64,000 bases of DNA, taken from the NCBI GenBank assembly GCA_003971905.1, contig RSEE01000044.1, positions 470,827 through 534,826 of the forward strand, in the 5' to 3' direction. The DNA comes from Moniliella sp. 'wahieum' (Eukaryota; Basidiomycota; Moniliellomycetes; Moniliellales; Moniliellaceae). The notes beneath the pieces were generated by a model. The model had not been told where the DNA came from and ran no database searches. It worked only from the letters and a program-made list of their open reading frames with translations. Numbering within the stretch: the first letter of the stretch is position 1; each line of letters begins with the position of its first letter. Positions 58,405 to 64,000 of this stretch are shown here, one piece after another. A program made the translations under genes and the position numbers.

Positions 58405-60330
58405 GTCCTGCTGGCTGGCCATGGGGATGCGCAAGCGCCATATTATTACCCTGTCGCCAGATGCGTATCGGAGGGATGGGTAGGTCCAAAATCGCTTCCC
58501 GCGTCGAGTAGTCAGTCGGTCCTAGGCAGAACGGATGTCCACGAAGGTGCGGCAAGTGGTCACCGCGGTCACAGCTTCCACCTCGCGCCATGCCGGCCTG
58601 GAACTCTCTAGCGGTGGAGATTAGGCGAGGGAGGCAGTTAAACCAATATGTCTGACATCCGCTTGGATACACATTCAATGGCATTGCTTCCCACCTCCTT
58701 CAAGTTGGTTGGCAACCATCCCCCCGCTCTTTACCTTTGCTTGCCTCACGCGACCTCTGTGAGCAGCCGTGAGGGGTTCGGGCGATTGCGTATTCCAGAT
58801 TAGCACTTCTCTGCCACCACATCCGCTCTCCCCCTCCACAGCACCGTTTCTTCCCACAAGGACGGGGTCACGATGCTTTGCAGCGATAGTAGGGTGCTCC
58901 CTCTGTAAGGCCCAACCGTACAGAAACTTCAGCGGCTGGGCCAAGAGTGGCCCAGGTTGGGGGAGGGCCAAGCGCGGATGCAGTGGGAGTGGGGAGAGGC
59001 ACCACACAGGGATGAAGTAAAACTTCACACCTGACGGAAGGACCAAGAAGGTCACGCGAGGCAGTTTTGTGCACAACAACTTGCGGTGGCAAGGAGAGGC
59101 ACACAGGTACCCGAACGGTCAAAAGCCGTGTCTGGAGAAGGAATCCTCGACGCGCTAGCCGGAACAAGAGGTTAGTTATACTACAGAGATGCGTCGTGCA
59201 GAGACGCCGTGGTAGGGCTCCCGCTCCCGGATCACGCAACAGCGACTCACGACTCGTAGTCGTGTGGGCGTTTTCGAAAGTTGGACTTTTCCGCGAAAAT
59301 GCCTTGTTTGGGCGTGGACCCCAGGATCTCTTCATTGCTGCTACTTTTGATGCAAATTGGTGCTCCCTTCTCCCTTCTCCACTGCACGCTTCTGTGTCGT
59401 GTCGCCTAAGATCGCGGCCTTGACCTGCCCGCAGCCCCGCTCTGTTGGCCAATCCACCCTGGTTCTGGGTGTAGGATTCCATGTCATGGTGTGCATGATG
59501 TGCTAGCCGCCAAGCTAGGCCAATGTTCTTCCTCTCGAGTCCCTCGCACTGCAAGCGCCACACCACACTAACAAATCGCTGAAACCCATCGCTTTGGCGC
59601 GTTCAACCTCCTCCTCTCCCCTCCTCTCCCCTCCCTGCCATTCTCTCTCGCCCACGACACGCGCCACATCCATCCATACACTGTCCCTCTCTCCCTTCAA
59701 TATCCGTCAGACGCCGATACCTTCGTGCTGTCCTCGTCTTGGTACCGCCAACACCGTTAGATACGTGCCCCTTATATGGGACCTACTATTACTACCATCT
59801 GTCCGCCTCAGGTGAATTTGCTAGGGCCAGTCACTAGTCAGGGAGCAGTCGTACCAGCTGGATAGCCCGTAACGCTTAGAGTAAATGACGTGATCTAGCC
59901 TGAGGAGACAACGCGTTGTAGCGAAGATCAGACACATACGTCAGTGTTCTTTCCTCAGGCCCGTGGTCGTAGGGTGCGGTTGGTCGTCCGGGAAGTGGCA
60001 GCAAATAATACAGAAGAAACAAAGGCCGGGAGGGGCTGTAGCGATCAGCCTATAGAAAAAAAACGGAGGATGGACAGGCAAAGCAACAGCAACAGCAACA
60101 GCAACAAAGGCAAAAAGCAAAGGCAAAAGCAAAGGTGTCCCAAACAGTGGAGGCGGGGTAACAAGTACATGCGATATTTGTAGTAGGTAAAGATACAAAG
60201 GTTCATCGCCGACATGAGATCAATACGATCCGATGAAGGACCATGAGGAGCAACCGAGACGGGATAGGTGCAAGAGCGGGGGGGGGGGGGGGGGGAACCA
60301 CGTCGACAACGCCAGAAGGCAAAACCAAGG
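58405..60330. other. Intergenic, with CAACAG microsatellite and an 18-bp G run
   Basis: A 232-codon open frame on the minus strand (58868-59566) has no domain character and I do not call it. GCAACAGCAACAGCAACAGC repeats lie at 60081-60105. A run of 18 G lies at 60278-60295. A CTCCTCTCCCCTCCTCTCCC tract occurs at 59609-59635. No RNA gene seen. Confidence 0.5.
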
Positions 60331-61200
60331 CTATGGTTGCAGAGCAAGTAGAAGGATAAAGGCAAGAGAAAGACGGGCAGGAACCAGTTCAGCGGCTGCC
60401 CCGGTCGGCCATTGAGCTCCGGCACGCGCTTGGCGCACTGCATCGCGCGCATTGCGCGCCACATGCGAGGCACCTCGGTCGTCGCGCTCAGATTGATATT
60501 GGCCATAGTCGTACGCCCCGGCCGATGGGGAAGGCGGAGCCGCCTGGCCTCCCCGCCCCTGGCCCCTGAGCCGCTTCCGAGCCTGGGCTTGGGCCTGGGC
60601 TTGGTAGTACTGGGCATAGTACTGGTGGTAGGCGTCGTTGTACGCCTCTTGGTCCGGGTAATTGCCATGGAAATTTCCGTCGGCGCTGGGGCTCGACGCG
60701 CCCCTGCCTGCTGATGAAACCGGGTCCGACTGGTCCGTCGATCCGTAGTGCTGCGCGTACCAGTCAGCATACGCTTGCCGATCCGACCGTTCCGCCGTGT
60801 CATGCCGTGTGGGCGGAGGCCGAGAGGCGGAAGCCGAGCGAGGACGCTCCGTTCGCGCTGCTTGTCGTGCCACAGCCAGTACCGCACTCGCATTCCCCTG
60901 CCGCTGGACGTGCAGACCCCGAGACAGCAGCTGGACTCGCGGCCGCCGCACGCACTTCACGCACACATCCCGAGATGAACCCCTTCTCGACGGATCGGGT
61001 GCCGCCGCGCCTTGAGAGAGAGACCGGGGCCGCGGCGCGGTGAAGGGATCGTCTCAGGCTCGGTTGGCCTCGAGGCCCGTGGGCGGTGCATGTCATCGCA
61101 CTTCGGCCAGGTCGACCTCGCGAGCTCTGCCTCGGCGAGGACGCGAGGCAGCGCTCGACTCGTTCGACAATTCCACCCCACCCATCGCAACGCCCCAATG
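60331..61200 (-). CDS. Tyr/Gln/Ala-rich protein, possible FUBP/KH-type RNA-binding protein tail
   Basis: The clearest frame (60966 down to the stop at 60331) contains QAYADWYAQHYGSTD, DQEAYNDAYHQYYAQYYQAQ with (AQ)n, then an RGQGRGG-like RGG box and GAYDYGQYQSERDDR. Repeats of the form AYxDxYxQxY resemble the C-terminal tyrosine-rich motifs of FUBP/KSRP and other KH proteins. No KH domain is visible nearby, so the RNA-binding idea is only an inference. The N-terminal limit is unclear: three frames between 60970 and 61230 are all open and Ser/Arg/Ala-rich. It could instead be the end of a continuous tail of the neighbouring GH79-like gene, which is transcribed in the same direction. Confidence 0.4.
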
Positions 61201-61236
61201 GCCCCCGTACCATCAGCTGAACGCGCTGGCCGGGAG

Positions 61237-64000
61237 TTAGGAGTGTGCGGCTGGTCTGCTGCCCCAGCGCCAGATGCATAACCTTGTTGAGGATCCTGGG
61301 ATAACGGTGATGGCGCGCTGCAGGGCTTTGGCCCGAATGGCGTCGGTTGGCTGAGATGGGTGGTTGTACGACACGTACGCTGGATCAGCCCGCACATCGT
61401 ACCCACGAGGCCTTGGTTTGACCCATACCCGCCCCTTTGGCCTCCATCGTACCGCGGATCAGGGTACGAGCCGTACCCTCACCATAGGATGGGTAGCCTT
61501 GATTTGGGTCGTAGCCTTGAGAAGTGCCATAGGCTTGTCTGCCTTGGTTGGAAGACGGGTGGTGCTGAGCCCAAGCCGCCTCGTCGTACCCCATATGGCT
61601 CTGCCGCCCACGTGGCGAGTCAAACGTGTCCGCCGACTGGGAAGGCTGATGAGCAAACCTGCCTTGACTCGGGAAACTTCCCATCGGGTCCTTCTCCATC
61701 TCGCTCATCGTCGTCCGTGACATCTTCTTGCTATGGGCACGGCATTCGTACCCAGCCGCCGCAGCCACCGCACTGGCCGATGCCCCCACCGCGGGCGTTC
61801 CGACATGCGTACCCATTCATCAGGTGCTCTTGACTGGGCGAAGCGAGTTGCTCCTACCGCCATACCCCCGGGGGCAGTGAGGCTCTCTCCTCCCGCATTG
61901 GTTTGCCGACCAGTCCGCCCCCCTTGGCACCTGCCACGGCCGCCTCGAGCTCCCTAGCGCGGCGACGCTTGCGCATACACGCCACAAGAACGATAACCGC
62001 GATGATGGCCAACAACGCACCACCACCACCCGCACCCAGCTGCAATTGCAATGACGGCCGTCTTGGAGAGAGAATGGGAGTGGGAAACCGAACCGGTAAA
62101 GCCAGAGTTGGTAGTATTGCCCGAGCCGGTAGGGCCATTGGCAGCGGTGGAACCATTACCAGCGCATAGGCTCTTGGATCCATCGTCACCCCCCAGTACG
62201 ACATTCAGATTGGCAACCACTGCCATGCTGTCTGCCCACAGTCACACTTAGAGTCCCATCGGAACCAACTGTAACCTTTTGTTGGGCTTGGGTAGTGTTG
62301 ACCAGATTCGGCTTGCCGTCCCGCTCGACTCGTACTCAATTCCATTCCACGTTGTGTTGTGGTGGAGGTGGAGAGAGGGGCGGAGAGGGTGGAAAGGAAA
62401 AAGTTTTCCCTTTCAAATTGGGAACAGACACGGAAAAGCTCACTGTGGGAGTCGATTGGCGTTTGTAGACGCTCGGAGAAAAATCGGAGCGGCGTTGCGG
62501 CGGCGCAACAGTAGTATCGGGACCAGTGGGGTTCGAGTTGATAAACAAATGCTCTGCAGCGTGTTCCGACGGTAACACCCCGTATGCCGCCAAACGATTG
62601 CTATAGGCAGCCGGCACATTGCTGAGTTGCAACAGGGCAAAATTGGTGTTACACCCGGTCCCCAGCAGCTGCCAATGGCAGCAAAGGCATAGTAGGACGA
62701 GCGTACATGAGGACCCACGCCATTCTGCACATTGGTTGCCAAGCGAGCCAAACGAGTTGTCGGTCATGTGGATCTGCACACTCGACACACCCCACCGTAG
62801 AGGCAAAAAGGAAAAAATTCAGTGTCCACAGCGTGTTGGCTGTTACGCTCACAAGTCAGCATTCGGCTCTCCTAGTCACAAAGAGATGAACGTACCAAAG
62901 GTATCGCTGATGCCTTGGATGCCCGTTGGCCCCACCGATCCCATCTCGCGAAGAAAGTAGGCCTTGCCGGACTGATTCGCTTGTTGCACTTGGCTGGTCC
63001 ACTCGGTGAACTGTTGAGTCGTCGTTGGCAGATTGAGCAACCGGTCAATGGTCAGTTTGAAATTGGATACATCCGAATAGTCTGTGGTCATGAAAACTCG
63101 GTCAGCAGAGAACATAGACGAGAGCAGAGCCGAACATACAGTAGTAGTCATCCATTCCAACCCCGCAGATACTGTCCATTCGCAGAAGCGACACCAGTGT
63201 CCATCAGGTTGGCGATACGGTAGGCATGACCGGACTTTGTCGCGGTCGTGGCTGTGCAGGCCGCCTCAAACATATCCTGGCGCATCTTCAGTGGCTTGAG
63301 TACCTGCTGGTACACAGCATCCGCCTTAGCGATCCACTCATTGCCGTAGTCGGTGGACTCCAGGACGAAGGGCGGTAGTTATTGATAATGTAGAGATCGG
63401 GTTCGTTCCCCACCTCGAGCGAATTGACCTGAACGTTCTTCAGCGAGTCCAACAAGGACTGTGCTTGGGTCACTGCGCGGGAGATGGAGTCGTTGCCATT
63501 ATAAGCGAGATTGATGCCAAAGGTAATGGGCGTGCTCCTGGGGAAGTTGTCATCGCAGCATAGTACCCCAGGGCCATAAATCCAACTGTCGGTTTTGGAC
63601 CCAGGGTTGCCAGGACCATTGGCGTTGGGGTTGCTCACAATGCCGAGCGAGGCGTTGGAGGATCGTAGAGCATATTGTCCCCACTTGTTGCCACCACACG
63701 GATGTGAGGGGGGCGCCCATGTACTTGGCAATGTTGCCAAAAGCTGATTGATGCGAGTGCGTTGGGGGCATCGATGCCGGTAGTAAGGAGAGGAGGTGCT
63801 AGGTTCGATTCCCCACACCCATGAAGGTAGCATCCAGCAGAGGCGACACGCCGGACGCCATGCCTTTGATGGTCGCGCGGGCGTGAGGGTGACCTGAGCG
63901 GCGGCGAGTGGCGAGTGCGGCAGGAGGCGAGGCGAGAGCGCGGCGGTGGCGACGGGAGGCGGGTCGCCGCCGCGGAGCTGAGGCTCGCACGCTGGTTGCG
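61237..64000 (-). CDS. GH79-like glycoside hydrolase with C-terminal transmembrane anchor and cytosolic tail, 5' truncated
   Basis: The ectodomain shows both catalytic glutamates of clan GH-A family 79 (beta-glucuronidase/heparanase-like): NSLEVGNEPDLYI for the acid/base, and AYFLREMGSVGPTGIQGISD for the nucleophile. Around them are GVSPLLDATFMGVGN, ITFGINLAYNGNDSISRAV, a VQMHMTDNSFGS-like segment and NSNPTGPDTTVAPPQRRSDF. A Ser/Gly stem (NGPTGSGNTTNSGFTGSVSH) leads to one membrane helix (GALLAIIAVIVLVACM, about 61985-62035). After RKRRRARELEA comes a Tyr/Pro/Gln-rich tail (RTTMSEMEKDPMGSFPSQGR, GYDPNQGYPSYGEG). Introns: 62840-62895 and 63082-63138. The N-terminus (signal peptide) runs past base 64000. 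The C-terminal end at 61237 is a guess among frames. A wall- or plasma-membrane-bound enzyme is inferred. Confidence 0.75.

Noticed and set aside
58868-59566. 232-codon minus-strand ORF
   Set aside because: Rich in Ser/Arg/Leu/Pro as expected for random GC-rich sequence; no motif, no start context and no neighbours supporting it.
63740-63832. GGTTCGATTCC, a perfect B-box string, as part of a tRNA gene
   Set aside because: It lies inside the GH79-like coding region (encoding GVGNRT), and no acceptor stem or A box pairs with it.

Overview
This window is nuclear DNA from a filamentous or yeast-like fungus, most likely a basidiomycete. Every recognisable gene is eukaryotic and monocistronic. Most carry short GT-AG introns of about 55-130 nt, some with CTAAC-type branch sites (for example 12871 and 19528). 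The cargo is fungal: septin, Zn2Cys6 regulator, sedolisin, ELO elongase, NAD-GPD1, and a transposase-like gene of the type common in mushroom-forming fungi. The genus cannot be fixed from this window.

Layout: (1) 0-14 kb is a dense housekeeping block with Arp3 (+, 5' truncated), a Cdc3-type septin (-), a membrane-anchored CPYS glutaredoxin (-), CDK1 (-), a VPS51-like GARP subunit (+), a DEK_C/SWIB chromatin protein (+), ribosomal protein uL6/RPL9 (-) and eIF3k (+). (2) 14-27 kb has a Zn2Cys6 regulator (+), an ELO elongase (+), a 206-bp CT tract, an NAD(P)H-dependent MDR oxidoreductase (+), an LRR-like protein (-) and a single-pass membrane protein (-). (3) 27-32 kb is gene-poor and repeat-rich, with one unidentified decayed-looking coding stretch. 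(4) 32-41 kb has a secreted S53 sedolisin (+), a decayed DNA-transposon transposase with a BED/C2H2-like finger (-), a small secreted cysteine-rich protein (-) and a SIKE/FGFR1OP2-like coiled-coil protein (-). (5) 41-49 kb is mostly intergenic, with one long disordered protein (+). (6) 49-64 kb has GPD1 (+), an ABC_ATPase (PF09818-type) with a Gly/Arg-rich N-terminus (-), a RING-H2 ubiquitin ligase (-), SmD1 (+), a Tyr/Gln-rich protein (-) and a GH79-like ecto-enzyme with a transmembrane anchor (-, 5' end beyond the window).

A property of the whole window is that almost every conserved gene, including essential single-copy ones, is broken by 1-2 nt frameshifts every few hundred bases, although introns and protein motifs are otherwise intact. 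The simplest explanation is an unpolished long-read assembly, not mass pseudogenisation. Coordinates of CDS features therefore give the gene span from start to stop, including introns and apparent frameshifts.

The intergenic DNA contains three previously unannotated dispersed repeat families that I could pair by eye (A: 16.75/27.45 kb; B: 44.13/53.99 kb; C: 8.33/30.96 kb in opposite orientations). It also carries a recurring set of short palindromic words (AAGCTTGAAGCTTG, AAGGCCTAAGGCC, CATGCATCATG, ATCGATTATCGAT) scattered between genes. These, the small cysteine-rich secreted protein, and the anchored GH79-like enzyme are the parts most worth a second look.
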